NCBI RefSeq assembly: GCF_002234675.1
Contig: NC_019866.2
Location: forward strand, 9,949,261 to 10,013,260
DNA: 64,000 nucleotides
Source of the DNA: Oryzias latipes
Lineage: Eukaryota; Chordata; Actinopteri; Beloniformes; Adrianichthyidae
Reading direction: 5' to 3'
Numbering within the stretch: the stretch's first letter is position 1; each line of letters begins with the position of its first letter. A model generated the notes under the pieces. It did no database searches. It was given only the letters and a program-made list of their open reading frames with translations, and was not told the origin of the DNA. Shown one piece after another: positions 36,451 to 45,810 of the stretch. The translations under genes were made by a program, and so were the position numbers.

Positions 36451-39400
36451 TTGTCCTGTCCAACAGCTAGGCAAACAGATGAGAGCTGAGGGCCTCTTGT
36501 GTTGGACATATTTTATTCTAACAAGAGGGGTTATTGAGCATGAGCATTGAGCATTGAGCATTTTTTTTAAGGTTTTAGTGATGCTTGCATGTGTATAGTT
36601 TGCAGTAAGCTCTTTTCAAAGAACATTCATGCAGTAAAGCTGATCACACAGTTCCAGTATTTTAGGCTCAGAAAACCTTAAAGACACACTCCGATGAAAA
36701 CTGTGTTTTTGACATGTTCTTGTGGCATTTTTCCCATGATAAAGGACATATAAAAGTTAAGTTTAAAAACGCATTTCTGAGTATTTCTTTATTTAAATCA
36801 TTGGGAATCAAGAGCAGTAAAAAAAAATGCAGTTTTAAAAAGAGCTTACTTGTCATGTGGAAAATACACTGGGTGGGCCACAACTTCCTGCTCTGCTTCA
36901 TTCTGGTGCGTCCACTTGTAGACATTTTTGGTTTAAGTAACGAGCTCAAAAAATCTTTAAATATTCAAGAAAATGTATAAAGAAATTCTTATTTCAGGAT
37001 ATGAAGATAAGAGGATTTAAGGATCAACAGGTGTTTGAATAATTCCAAATACATGTGTGAACTTGATTGTGGTGAAATAATCAAAGATCTTTTAATCACA
37101 ACTACTGAGTGTTACATTGTAATGTGCAATAATGAATACTGAAAGGTTTGAATTACAACCAATAAGCTATTGATTTTGTTTACTTGATCTGCAATGTGTA
37201 GCAATAATTTCTGGTTTAATGTTATCATGTGTTCTAATGATAATCTATTAGTATTACATATCTGTACCGTTACTGTTTACTGAAATCATGATGGAATGTT
37301 TCCGAAGATCATCAATCATTACTAGGCACTGGATTTTGTTACTTCAAGAGAATCTATCTGATCAGAACTGGATTTAAAATACTGTAAAACTATTAGATGA
37401 ATGAACTCAGTAGGGGTGGGATTATATAAGCTTGCTTCTTCCCACTCCTTTTCAAGCAATAAATCAAACTCTACTTATACTTTAGTTAATGATCACTGTG
37501 TTTAATTAAGCAAATGTGATTTCAGTGACAAATTTTTTTTGGGTTTTCTGTCTTTTTAATCTATGCATTTCATCATTTCTGTAATGAGTTTGATAAATAT
37601 GTGTAAATTCTTTATTGCTTTGACTACAATGCTTGAAATAAATCAATAAATCAAATCAATAAATCAAACAGCTGGAATTTGGCTCAAAACCGTACAACTG
37701 GATAGCTCCAATATTGCTAGATAATTTTGTTGCCCCGGTAATGCTAGGTAGGGGGTGTGAGGGGCTGTAGGCTAGCGAGACATAATGTAAACAGATGGAT
37801 GACGGGAAATGGAAGCGGGCTCACTTTGTCAACAGTTCCGCCAACAACTCAAAGGCGAATTTCTAATGAACTTCTGCCACTCTGGGGAAGACAATGACAC
37901 AGGTTTTTGGCTAAAAACAATATGATCATTTCTAAAAGACCACTGGGAACACTTTGAAACGAGATCAATGATGGTTTGAGTTGGACGAATACACTGTATT
38001 CTTTTATACTCTGTATTTTTTGTGGAGTATCTGTCCTTTCAGGCATGCATTGTTTCTCTGAAAGATTGTTCCATCCTTATGACCACATACTCATCTGGGC
38101 TTAATGTGTTGAACAGTGTCGAGATTGGAGACGCTGTCGGGGGTCCAGAAAATAGCCCTTTCCTCCATATCTCATGTCCGCTGCGGCCTCTCTTATCTCC
38201 CCTCTCCCTGTTGGGAAACCTCACATCTATGGATTATTTTATTGGATTTGATACAATGATGGTGAAATGCACAGGCTCACAGTCAATGTTTCTATAGCCT
38301 TTGGCTTATTTGGCATATTGCAGGCCAACATTACTGCCACTGCAACCCTAAGACATTACTGGTGATAGAATTGATTATCAAAAGTTTTTCTGTTGCATTC
38401 CAGGTGAGCTGATGCAAATCTGTGCAGTAATTATCCCTCAGATCATCTGCACTCTCTTAACTAAGATGGTCTGATTCATTACATGAGGACTCAATCAGTT
38501 AATAAGTTTGCTGGTGCTCCACATGATGTCCTATATCAAAGACCGGGTGCAGAATGTGGAACAGAACGAGAAAGTTCACTTGTTGCGATTGTGCATCATT
38601 ATAAGAAGAAGGTGAGCAAAAATGTGGGGAATTCTGAGAGGAATAGTGATGACAGGGGTGTCCTAGAAAATACTCTGAGAATTTATGCATATTTGATGAG
38701 ACAGGGCATAAACAAAATGTCCCTGCCTGTTTAATGAGATGGAGATGAATGCTTAACATCCTAACAGATCCTGGTTTGTCTGTTTTTTTGTTTATTTTTA
38801 ATATGATGGATGCTCTTAACACAAGAGCAAGACAGGACAGTCACATGTAATTGATGAAAGTTCAAGATAGATTTACAGCAACATCTGTTTATGTCACTAT
38901 AAACCATGCTCTATTTTAACTAGATTAAACTTGGGTTCTGTTTGTTCTCAAGAAAGTTTTGGCTTGAAAACAGAAATCATCTGCTTAGCCAACTTGGAAA
39001 GTGTCCTCCTGTAGCAGTGTTGATGGGGAGCAATCTTGGTTCATAAAGCCCTGTAGTTAAATAAAAACGGAGAGATTTATACTTAATCTTATTAAATGGC
39101 ACGTACACAAGTTTTGATTTTAGTTTTAATTATTAAAAAAAACTTTTATCTAGTTGTCAGCAGTTTTTATGTTTTTGGGTTAATGCCCTGTCCCTGGCTC
39201 GATATCAGTGTCCCCAGAATAGCTAACCTGTTGGGGAATAATGTCTCTACCCTGATTTCCTCCCACATGACTAAACTTTGGACATTTTCTCTAAGAGAGA
39301 TCCCAACATCTGAAACTCTAGATACTTCTTGGGAAAGTGACTTATTTCTTCTTGAGATGAGTATACCATCTATTTCCTGTTGGGAAAACATAGCCTCAGA

Positions 39401-42400
39401 CTTGGAGGAGCTGATTCTCATCCTGGCAGCTAGAAATCATCACTAAAAGAAGCCAGAGGAACCATGCCGTTCCTATAAAGCTCCCAAAGCCAAACCCTTT
39501 TATCATTTGGCTGTTCCAAGGAGTGATGCCCACAATGGTTCTGAACAGAGTCTCTGACAAAGGGCAGGCCCTGGCAGGGCCCACCTCTCTCCGGAAATTA
39601 AACCAGACTCCTCTGATTGTGTAGTGATAGATTGGTTCCCATTTGTTCTCGTGTGGGCTATACTCCCAGAGCACCGCAACCTTAACCCTTTTGATACAGT
39701 AGCAAAATCTAATGATAGTCTAATAATTTTTTATCTTTGGTTTTTGCAAACTCATGACAATCAGTTATATTTTTGCATTTTTTTGGTTAATCCAAACATT
39801 TCTATTCTGTTAATTTTAGGATGTGTGCATATTAAAGAAAGGCAAAGCAAGTCATAATCCTTGATACTCCAACATTACATAAAACCTTATGTAAATAACT
39901 AAAGCAATACTCACTTAAAGTATTAGAACAGCAAATGCGCAGTAAAACACTAAATCGCCTGTGTTTTTGGCATCTGGAAATTTGCTATGATAATCCCATA
40001 TTATTTACTTATTGTTGTGTGTGTGTGTGTGTGTAGGTGTGTGTGTGTGTGCGCGTGTGTGTTGCACGACTGCTTTGGGAAATCAAAGCAGGTCTGCTCA
40101 CTGTCATGTCACTCGAGCTGTGCTCCACACTGATAAGCAGCAGAAAGACGCTCCCTAATTCCAACTGACATATAAAGCAGTGGACATAATGGTGGTAGAT
40201 AACACAAATGTTTGATCCTGAAATGATAACAGGTTCTCTTGTTTCCCTTTCAACTTTATCACGGTGATCTGGAAGCTAGGGATTTTTCCTAACTTTGAAT
40301 TTGCCATAAATTGTTGAGATATAGCAAATGCAATTTGCAGAGATGAGTTGAACTTGACCTCAAGTAGCTGTGTGCATGTTAACCACACTTTATGTAGCAA
40401 TTTCACATATGAACATTTTTTAATAGATTTCACGAAAGATTTGTATCTATAAGATTACATTTTATGTCATTTACTATGCATTTTTTTTAAAAATCAATAA
40501 AATGCCCTAATTCATATAATGAATATGTTAGATTGAACTGTGCCATTGTTGTTCATCTGCAGGGTGTTAGCGACTTCTGTGTGTCTCCAGACAAGTTCAT
40601 TGTTAACCAAACGAAGGATTTCCTCAGTGCAGGTAATCTATCTTTTCAGACAGAACTGCACACACCAGGTCTTTTCATTGAATGGGAAGAATCAATGCTA
40701 ACCGTTCTGTTTGTCCCTCCTTACAGATGTCGCGCACTACTATTTGTTCTGCAGTACAAACCTGCCAAACCCTTTCCAACAGGTATTGACTAAATGTTGT
40801 AACTGCCTTCTTTCTCATTTCATTACGTAGACGATTCATACACTGAAATTTTAATCCTTTTTAAAATTAAATTAGTTTCATAACAGAGCCTTGCTAGTGC
40901 CAAAATAAGTCCCCATCAACTAATGAATCACATACATTTTTTTTGAGGGCTGTCCTTACCTCGAAACACAACTTTTACCTAATATTCTAAAACTCACATT
41001 TTCTATTTTTCATGCAAACTTTCCTTTTTCTGATTAGTTTCAGTCTGTTAGCGTTTTAATGTGATTTAATAGATGCCCTTAATGTTTAAAGACTCACTGA
41101 TTAAATTACCAGTGTTTTTCATGACATTTTTCTCATTATAGATGACATATATAAAGAAAATTTGGCTCAAATTGCATTTCTGTGTGGTTCTTTATCAAAC
41201 TGTTTTGAATTAGAAGCAAACAAACAAACAAAAAGGCCCACAATTTAAAAAAGCTTGTAGCAGTGACGTAGAAGGCAACAGGCTGCCTGCTCTGCTCCAT
41301 TCTGATGTATCCACTTGTAGAAGACTATATCCAGGTACGTCTTTGTTTTTCTCGTCCAATCTGGCATCTGGCTCAAACATGTTGAATCTTGACTTGAATA
41401 GCTCTATTGATCGCCATTTTTGTTGCATAGATAATGTTATGTAGGGGTGTGAGGGGCTGTAAGCTAGCAGGAGATAATGTAAACAGATGGATGACTGGAA
41501 ATAGGGGCAGGCTTACTTACCCACAACTCAGAGGCGAATTTCTAGTGAAGTCCTAGAAAACGACACAGTTTTTTTTTTTATTTTGGCTAAAAAAATCACA
41601 ACCATACCATAACCAAAAGACCACTGAGAACACTAAATGATTTGTGGGACTTTAAAGAGGAATTGTATTCTATAAGGCAAAACTTTCTCTGTTTTACCTA
41701 AATTTGAGCTCTGTCTGTTTTACTTTAGAGTTAACTGCTGGAAACAAAGATTTACAGACAGACAGATGTAGACACAAATAGTTTCCTTTCATTTTATTTT
41801 TGCACTTTTATCTGGGGAAGCTTCTTATCAACCATCAATTGACCATTTCGCGTCTGCTCCCCGTATGTTATGTGACTTTTTGAAGGATAATTCAATGACC
41901 TGTAATCACTCTGACCCACATGGCTTGCTGCCGTCATAGCACCCTTTTATGGATTAAACTGCTGTTTGTTCAGTCAGGGAGGGATAATCCTTGTACTGAT
42001 ACCCTAGTTGATATAAATATTGCTCTTTTGTCTCTGCTTGAGATTGTTGTGAAAATGGAAAGGGGGATCATAGTGGGCGAGACAGCTGATAAAGGATAAT
42101 CTGAGCCTATCTGTCTACAAAGAAATGTGTCTCATGTTAAGCTGATTAGAAAACCATACTTAACACCAAATTATTACTTTGTTGTTTTTATAGAAATGCA
42201 TCATCCCCCTAAATAAAATCCCTTATCGTTTTTTTTGTGAATGTTTTTTGCCACTTGTGTGTTTTACAGTCACTGACAATCTGTCAGCGCTCCCTGACCA
42301 CCATGCAGATCCAGATCCAGGGCTTGCTGCAGTTTTCTGTGCCTGTTTTTCCTTCTGCTCAGGTACTGAAAGCCTTCAGTTGACAGACTGCAACACCAAC

Positions 42401-43206
42401 CTGGACAATGTTGTGAATCATCATCGTTTTACTCCTTGTTATACAGAGAGACCTTACAGGCATCCAGAGACTGTTAAACTCCACAGAGTTCAGTGTTCAC
42501 CAGCTAACAGCCCTGCTGGACTGCCGTGGGCTGCATAAGGTGAATGTTGGTTGGAGGACAAACTTTGACTAGTTTTGACTCCATCTTTACAGGTTTGTCA
42601 GGCGGTGGCACATTCATATTCATCAATGTTACTACTCCTTGTATCATGAGCGCAGACCTCTAGTTTCCAATTAAAATGTGTCAAAATTGTATCGCTTAAA
42701 AGGTAGTGTGTCTGCAGTCAAATAACTCCTGCTGTTGGGAGTGCAACATTGGCCTTGGATGAGAACTGGATTAAAAAATACCACTTACATTATAAACCAA
42801 TAGATGATGTTGCTATGCATACCAGAAACAACCCTGATGCAGTCAGAGTTGCTGGAATACTCTTTGGGCGTGTCAGCAGCTCAAGAGCAGCAACAGCACT
42901 TGAATCAGACAAATGTCAGCTGTGTTTCCCAGAGCTTGTTAGTCAGATATAACAAGCACAGAAAGCTAAGAATGCATCTCTAACATGCATGTGATCAGAG
43001 CCATATGCATTAGTTATAGCTTTGCTTTTCAGTTACTGTCTCTGAGGTAAAAGACTCCATTAGCTTATAGGCCCCAACAGGATCACACACCATAGGTTTT
43101 AGATTCAGTTCTTTAAAAAAAAATACATAAAAGAAATTCACAGAGGATCCAGGGTTCAAATGTATTAACACATAAAACGCAACACAAATACACAAATCCC
43201 CCCCCC

Positions 43207-43237
<31 letters not shown>

Positions 43238-45810
43238 ACATACACATAACTGAAAGAATGTGTGGTGAAAATATGAAAAGGACAACATCAAAAAGGGCAG
43301 TAGAGTCGTTTTCTTATAATTGAGGCAACAGTAAAAAAGTCTGCAGGCTGTATATTTGTAGTTGGAGGCAGAATCCCAAATGCGACAGCCATCAACTTTG
43401 ACCTTGCCAGTCTCTTGCTGCTAGCATGAATTTCAAAGTAATGGCTTCAGAAACACAAACAGACACACATCTGATCGGATCTCATTAGAAGATAGAAAGA
43501 TGACTTTATTTATGTTTGTGTATAAGTAATTGAATAGTATACATCAGTATGAATTTAAAGTGACTTAAATACTGTATTGGAAATTATATTATAAGTATAA
43601 TAAGCATTTTTGTTAATGCAAAACATAGATAGTAGCTTCTAGAATAGAATAGAATAAAAATGTTAGTGATTCCACAGCAGGGACATAAATTAGTTTCCAT
43701 AGCTCTATTAAAAAAGCAGCTAAAAAAATTATATTAAAAATACACTTAAAAATGTCGACATGATCAGAACTAGTTTCTGGGATTTGACCCCTACTCATGT
43801 GATTTTAAAAAAACAAACAGCCAATGCTAACTGCTAAAAAGAATGTACCTGTACCACCAAGTATTTTTAATAAATCATCAGGTTTCATAACATTAGAGTT
43901 TTTACTCCTGAACCTCTTTACAACTTTCTGTGCAATATCAAATGTTATTTTTTTAAAACCTATTTTTTTCCTGTTGGCTCCTTTAGGACTACCTAGATGC
44001 CCTAATTGGAGTGTGCTATGATGGGGTAGAAGGGCTCCTCTACCTCTCGTTGTTTTCTCTTCTGGCTGCATGCGCACTCTCTGCCATGCTGTGTGTAATT
44101 TTCCGACTGTGGACATTAATGGGCAGCAGGTCGGTGCAGAGCGACCCCGTCGCCCCGTTGTGTTCTGCTCCTGGTCTACTTCTGCAGACGGTTCACGGGT
44201 GCACTTTGTCTTTGCCTTTCTTCGTCTGCATGAAAACTTTCATCCAGGGAAAAGGAGTATGACGACATCGACGAGGAGGATCCATTCAACCCAGAACCCC
44301 GCCGCTTTTCATATAACCCCAGAAGGTCCAACACTCACAGCTTCTGCAGCTACATCAGCAGCTTTGGCAGTCAGGCTAGCCTTCACCCTCCTCCTCAGTC
44401 TTCCTCTAGTTCCACCGTACCACCTCCTGAATACATGTAAGATCAGCAGCGGATTTTAGTTTTCTTTATTTTTTTATGCATTTTCCTGTTAACACACTTC
44501 CTTTCTTTGTGCCATAGGAATCAGTCCATGCTGTTCGGATCCACCCCTCGATATGAGAATGTGCCACTGATAAGGGGAGGCTCCCCGCCTCCGTCGGTGC
44601 GTTGGCCCTACGAGGCTCTAGTGTCCCTTGTATGATAACATCTCCTCTGACCTCGACACTGAGTCCGCCAGCATTATCATGCACAATGAACACAGCAGAC
44701 ACCTCATTCTGTCCATGTGTGGTTAGTGGAGCTGTGCCGTTCTGCGTGCAGCAAAAGACTGATCTCTGCTGGTCATGTACAGAAGCGCACTGACATGAAG
44801 CTCATCTTCCTGCCTTTTTCTGTGCAAAACCCAACATCCCTTTTTTCAACTTTATTCCACATTAAAAGATGAGACATCAGCTGCTGTGGCAACATAACTG
44901 TGATTCATGGCAGATAAAATGTGGCCGCCTACTCACTCCCCCTTATGCTGGATATTCATTTTAACTTATGTGGTACAGTGAAGCTCCAAAGCTGGGACTA
45001 AATAATAGATAATAAAATTCGGATAAATCCACAGTCAAGAGTTTTCTTGTGTGATGTTAAGTTTTCGCCTTTGTGGCCCGAACTGCACTCACTGCATACT
45101 GAAGACTTTAAAGATTGTCAAGGGGGGGGGGGGAATAGACAAAAAGAGAATGTAGATCATTATTTCAGTTGTTGTTTTGCTTCTATAAGACGCATTTTTT
45201 AACAGGCGCTGGTATTTGTTCTCAAATCTTTCTGTCAAAGCGATGCATAAATTTTTCAAGTATGCCTTCTAAATAAATACTGCCGTTTTAGCAGCTACAA
45301 AAAGACATGCATGTGTTCAGTTCGTCAATGTCAGCAGGTTTCTTTTCATAACGTGTCCTTCTTTTTCTCAATACTCCTTTGTTTTGGTTTTCTGACTCAG
45401 GCTTTTACACTGTAAGTTTTTTCTTTATCTTGATTTCTTTCACTCCATTTCCTTCTGTTCTTAATGCAATTAAATTTTGTAAAGACATTTCTTCTAGCCA
45501 GTCACCTCAAACAGACCTCCTACACTGTTTTACCCACAGACTACTGAGTGTAAATTATTTTTTTTAATCCTTTATCCTCTTTATACTTCCCACATCATCA
45601 GTGATTCTCCATTTTCATACTTAAAGAGCATTTTAAATTGATTTGCATCCATACGTCATTCATTTGTTTTGTTGGCTGAATTTGTACCAATGGAAACAGT
45701 CTGATTTTCTTTCTGTCTTTCTCTTGCAGTATTCTCCCAGTATGAGGACCACCTATCTGTCCATGACTGACGCCCAGATCAGACATTTTGGCACCGACTT
45801 CCAGGTGTAG
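17652..45810 (+). CDS. ttyh2: Tweety family member 2 (14 coding exons)
   Basis: Joining 14 GT-AG exons gives 1608 nt, a 535-aa protein; human TTYH2 is 534 aa. Tweety proteins are multi-pass plasma-membrane glycoproteins, first described as volume- or Ca-regulated anion channels, a role now debated. Seen here: TM segments near residues 44-73, 213-240, 245-265 and 388-412; sequons N129-H-T, N283-Q-T and N352-S-T, positions that match the human protein as I recall it, plus an extra N192-K-T; an acidic cytoplasmic stretch after residue 420 (DDIDEEDPFNP); and a C-terminal PPSY at 507-510, the PY motif that in mammals binds NEDD4-type ubiquitin ligases. The RGD of human TTYH2 (about 164-166) is KPE here. 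The start is the first ATG of the conserved N-terminus (MATARLDYVAPWW). TTYH2 is favoured over TTYH1/3 by MATARLDYVAPWWTYWLHN and the C-terminus; a teleost ttyh2-like paralog is the main alternative. Confidence 0.95.
17781..20251 (+). other. ttyh2 intron 1
   Basis: A 2.5-kb intron with no recognised repeat copy or embedded gene. Donor GTTGGT, acceptor TTTTTACCCAG. Confidence 0.8.
20252..20424 (+). CDS. ttyh2: ttyh2 coding exon 2
   Basis: Acceptor TTTTTACCCAG, donor ATG|GTAAGT, phase 0 to 2. Codes the first transmembrane helix (about residues 44-66), a Cys-rich end (LCCCRRN) and the following loop to CITWVAIITGLIT. Confidence 0.93.
20500..21113 (-). mobile_element. MITE family copy 1 (TTAAAGWCCCACTC family), near full length
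   Basis: Read on the minus strand it begins AAAGACCCACTACAAGG, passes the family's shared segments (TGGCATTTTTCCCATGATGG; AATCAGGAGCGGA; TGGATAGCTCCAATATTTG; GGGGCTGTACGC), and ends near the family's AC-rich 3' part. It lies in ttyh2 intron 2. The family ends are inverted (TTAAAG...CTTTAA), so a DNA-transposon MITE is likely; no coding capacity. Confidence 0.7.
21130..21600 (-). pseudogene. Penelope-like element fragment (GIY-YIG region), frameshifted
   Basis: On the minus strand, 21551-21303 reads through KKVRGIFNKHNIPDHLKPNK and VLRQNLIQTKDKANREKC. A shifted frame continues VVYAIQSSQEH. The first frame resumes TLYIGKTEKHLL, and LAQHRRTC follows in another. This order, with VVYA and LYIG then K/R-AQHRR, is typical of the GIY-YIG endonuclease end of fish Penelope-like retroelements. 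Several frameshifts and stops mark it as dead. It sits between two oppositely oriented MITE copies in ttyh2 intron 2. Confidence 0.7.
21830..22308 (+). mobile_element. MITE family copy 2
   Basis: Plus-strand copy beginning within the TTTTTGTGTTTTTAACAT segment, with AATCAGGAGCAGATGA, GCTCCACTCCATTCTAACG, GATCCATGTACGTCTTT and GAGGGGCTGTAAGCTA, ending AGTGGTACTTTAAG. It is inverted relative to copy 1, about 0.7 kb away. Confidence 0.75.
26829..26940 (+). CDS. ttyh2: ttyh2 coding exon 3
   Basis: Acceptor TTTCACAG, donor ATG|GTGAGA, phase 2 to 0. Codes SAVGVGFYGNSETNDGVYQL, nearly identical to human TTYH2, and the N129-H-T glycosylation sequon. Confidence 0.95.
28535..28975. repeat. interspersed repeat with GATATTGTGATAACGATA motif
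   Basis: Contains CTTGCAATATGCGAAATTGC, ATTGTGATGACGATATGACTTGCGATAC near the left end and TGATATTGTGATAACGATAAAT near the right end. Similar motifs recur in fish interspersed repeats. Boundaries and class were not resolved; no target duplication was found. Confidence 0.4.
30904..31130 (+). repeat. tRNA-derived SINE
   Basis: The 5' part has a tRNA-like A box TGGTGCAGCGG (30914-30924) and a perfect B box GGTTCGATTCC (30949-30959). The body CCTTGGGCAAGACACTGAAC and the end GTAAAGCGCTTTG are typical of a SINE abundant in teleosts. It is not a functional tRNA: no cloverleaf closes. A short degraded relative (GTGTCCTTGGGCAGGGCCC) lies at about 31240-31320. Confidence 0.8.
31478..31762 (+). mobile_element. 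solo LTR of a retrotransposon
   Basis: The 285-bp unit begins TGTTATG and ends CATAACA, a perfect 7-base inversion of the TG...CA type. It is flanked by a direct 5-base GTCAT (31473-31477 and 31763-31767). A polyadenylation signal GAATAAACTG lies inside, toward the 3' end, suggesting + orientation. A 5-bp duplication suits Gypsy or BEL/Pao elements or retroviruses. No internal gag/pol is present, so it arose by LTR-LTR recombination. Confidence 0.85.
33002..33222 (+). CDS. ttyh2: ttyh2 coding exon 4
   Basis: The acceptor follows a long T-rich tract ending TTTAG; donor AG|GTAGGT, phase 0 to 2. Codes the large extracellular helical segment (residues 139-212), including KQHLERLDEIFATKPEYLQ. The human RGD position reads KPE. 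Sequon N192-K-T is present. Confidence 0.94.
33223..34961 (+). other. ttyh2 intron 4
   Basis: A 1.7-kb intron, AT-rich, with no recognised repeat copy or embedded gene. Confidence 0.75.
34962..35057 (+). CDS. ttyh2: ttyh2 coding exon 5
   Basis: Acceptor TTTTTTATAG, donor AC|GTGAGT, phase 2 to 2. Codes transmembrane segment WLIYLLLLILDLIICLAMCL and the short loop GMAKHSQYLLIT. Confidence 0.94.
35058..36191 (+). other. ttyh2 intron 5
   Basis: A 1.1-kb intron with no recognised repeat or embedded gene. It ends in a pyrimidine-rich tract before exon 6. Confidence 0.75.
36192..36264 (+). CDS. ttyh2: ttyh2 coding exon 6
   Basis: Acceptor ATTCCCTCCAG, donor GTG|GTGAGT, phase 2 to 0. Codes transmembrane segment IMGFVLLSLVLSWASLGTGT, matching the human LLLSWASL segment. 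Confidence 0.93.
36412..36447 (+). repeat. poly-T run, 36 T
   Basis: Uninterrupted homopolymer in ttyh2 intron 6. Its length is likely polymorphic and prone to sequencing error. Confidence 0.95.
36678..37990 (+). mobile_element. MITE family copy 3, interrupted by an insert
   Basis: The 5' part, 36678 to about 36930, starts TTAAAGACACACTCCGATGA and reaches CCACTTGTAGAC. The 3' part resumes near 37670 at AGCTGGAATTTGGCTCAAA and continues through GGATAGCTCCAATATTGCTA, GAGGGGCTGTAGGCTAGCG and CCACTGGGAACACTTTGA. About 35 family bases are missing at the junction, replaced by 0.74 kb of foreign DNA. Confidence 0.7.
36931..37669 (+). mobile_element. retroposon-like insert with AATAAATCA-repeat tail
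   Basis: Occupies the gap in MITE copy 3. The end carries GGTGGGATTATATAAGCTTG, CTTCTTCCCACTCCTTTTC, and a simple tail of repeated AATAAATCAA. This pattern of a unique 3' end plus simple tail fits a 5'-truncated non-LTR element. No reverse-transcriptase frame remains. No clean target duplication was found. Confidence 0.5.
39190..39700 (+). pseudogene. possible decayed LINE coding remnant
   Basis: An open frame to 39446 includes SLREIPTSETLDTSWESDLF and CWENIASDLEELILILAARN. These loosely resemble the region after the reverse transcriptase in L1/Tx1-type fish LINEs. Further fragments follow in other frames. Similarity is by eye only, so low confidence. Confidence 0.25.
40016..40063 (+). repeat. 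(GT)n microsatellite
   Basis: Dinucleotide GT repeat with a few interruptions (GTAGGT, GCGCGT) in ttyh2 intron 6. Confidence 0.9.
40563..40632 (+). CDS. ttyh2: ttyh2 coding exon 7
   Basis: Acceptor TCATCTGCAG, donor GCAG|GTAATC, phase 0 to 1. Codes GVSDFCVSPDKFIVNQTKDF with the conserved SDFCV(A/S)PD motif and sequon N283-Q-T. Confidence 0.94.
40727..40782 (+). CDS. ttyh2: ttyh2 coding exon 8
   Basis: Lies only 94 bases after exon 7. Acceptor CTCCTTACAG, donor CAG|GTATTG, phase 1 to 0. Codes DVAHYYLFCSTNLPNPFQQ, matching human RYYLYCSQSGSSPFQQ. Confidence 0.93.
40783..42269 (+). other. ttyh2 intron 8
   Basis: A 1.5-kb intron whose middle third is MITE copy 4. Nothing else was recognised. 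Confidence 0.75.
41086..41657 (+). mobile_element. MITE family copy 4, near full length
   Basis: Starts TTTAAAGACTCACTG and ends TTGTGGGACTTTAAAG, giving near-inverted ends. Inside are GCTCTGCTCCATTCTGATGT, CACTTGTAGAAGACTA, CATCTGGCTCAAAC, GTGAGGGGCTGTAAGCTAGC and AAAAGACCACTGAGAACACT, all shared with other copies. It lies in ttyh2 intron 8. Confidence 0.75.
42270..42362 (+). CDS. ttyh2: ttyh2 coding exon 9
   Basis: Acceptor TGTGTTTTACAG, donor CAG|GTACTG, phase 0 to 0. Codes SLTICQRSLTTMQIQIQGLL and then QFSVPVFPSAQ, as in human LTTMQIQVAGLLQFAVPLF. Confidence 0.94.
42447..42539 (+). CDS. ttyh2: ttyh2 coding exon 10
   Basis: Follows an 84-base intron. Acceptor TTGTTATACAG, donor AAG|GTGAAT, phase 0 to 0. 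Codes RDLTGIQRLLNSTEF and HQLTALLDCRGLHK, with sequon N352-S-T. Confidence 0.94.
42540..43986 (+). other. ttyh2 intron 10
   Basis: A 1.4-kb intron with a poly-C/(AC)n tract at 43198-43240 and otherwise anonymous AT-rich DNA. Confidence 0.75.
43198..43240 (+). repeat. poly-C (26) followed by (AC)n
   Basis: An uninterrupted 26-C run runs directly into ACACAC repeats. On the opposite strand this is a 26-G run. Confidence 0.95.
43987..44129 (+). CDS. ttyh2: ttyh2 coding exon 11
   Basis: Acceptor TCCTTTAG, donor AG|GTCGGT, phase 0 to 2. Codes DYLDALIGVCYDGVEGLLYL and the last transmembrane helix, ending FRLWTLMGS. Confidence 0.94.
44248..44436 (+). CDS. ttyh2: ttyh2 coding exon 12
   Basis: Acceptor TTTCATCCAG, donor AT|GTAAGA, phase 2 to 2. 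Codes the acidic YDDIDEEDPFNP stretch and a Ser/Pro-rich cytoplasmic segment (NTHSFCSYISSFGSQ). Confidence 0.93.
44518..44596 (+). CDS. ttyh2: ttyh2 coding exon 13
   Basis: Follows an 81-base intron. Acceptor GTGCCATAG, donor TCG|GTGCGT, phase 2 to 0. Codes NQSMLFGSTPRYENVPLIRG up to SPPPS. Its last codons form the PPS of the PPSY motif. Confidence 0.93.
44597..45729 (+). other. ttyh2 intron 13
   Basis: A 1.1-kb intron with a 12-G run (45122-45133). No repeat copy or embedded gene was recognised. Confidence 0.75.
45730..45810 (+). CDS. ttyh2: ttyh2 terminal coding exon 14
   Basis: Acceptor TCTCTTGCAG. The first codon is the Tyr completing PPSY. Codes YSPSMRTTYLSMTDAQIRHF and GTDFQV, then TAG. 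Human ends YSPSMRATYLSVADEHLRHY with a similar short tail. Confidence 0.95.
   Translation, partial: YSPSMRTTYLSMTDAQIRHFGTDFQV

Larger units (their letters stand above)
36265..40562 (+). other. ttyh2 intron 6
   Basis: A 4.3-kb intron with a 36-T run (36412-36447), a MITE copy split by a retroposon-like insert, a possible LINE remnant (39190-39450) and a GT microsatellite. No other gene was seen. Confidence 0.75.
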
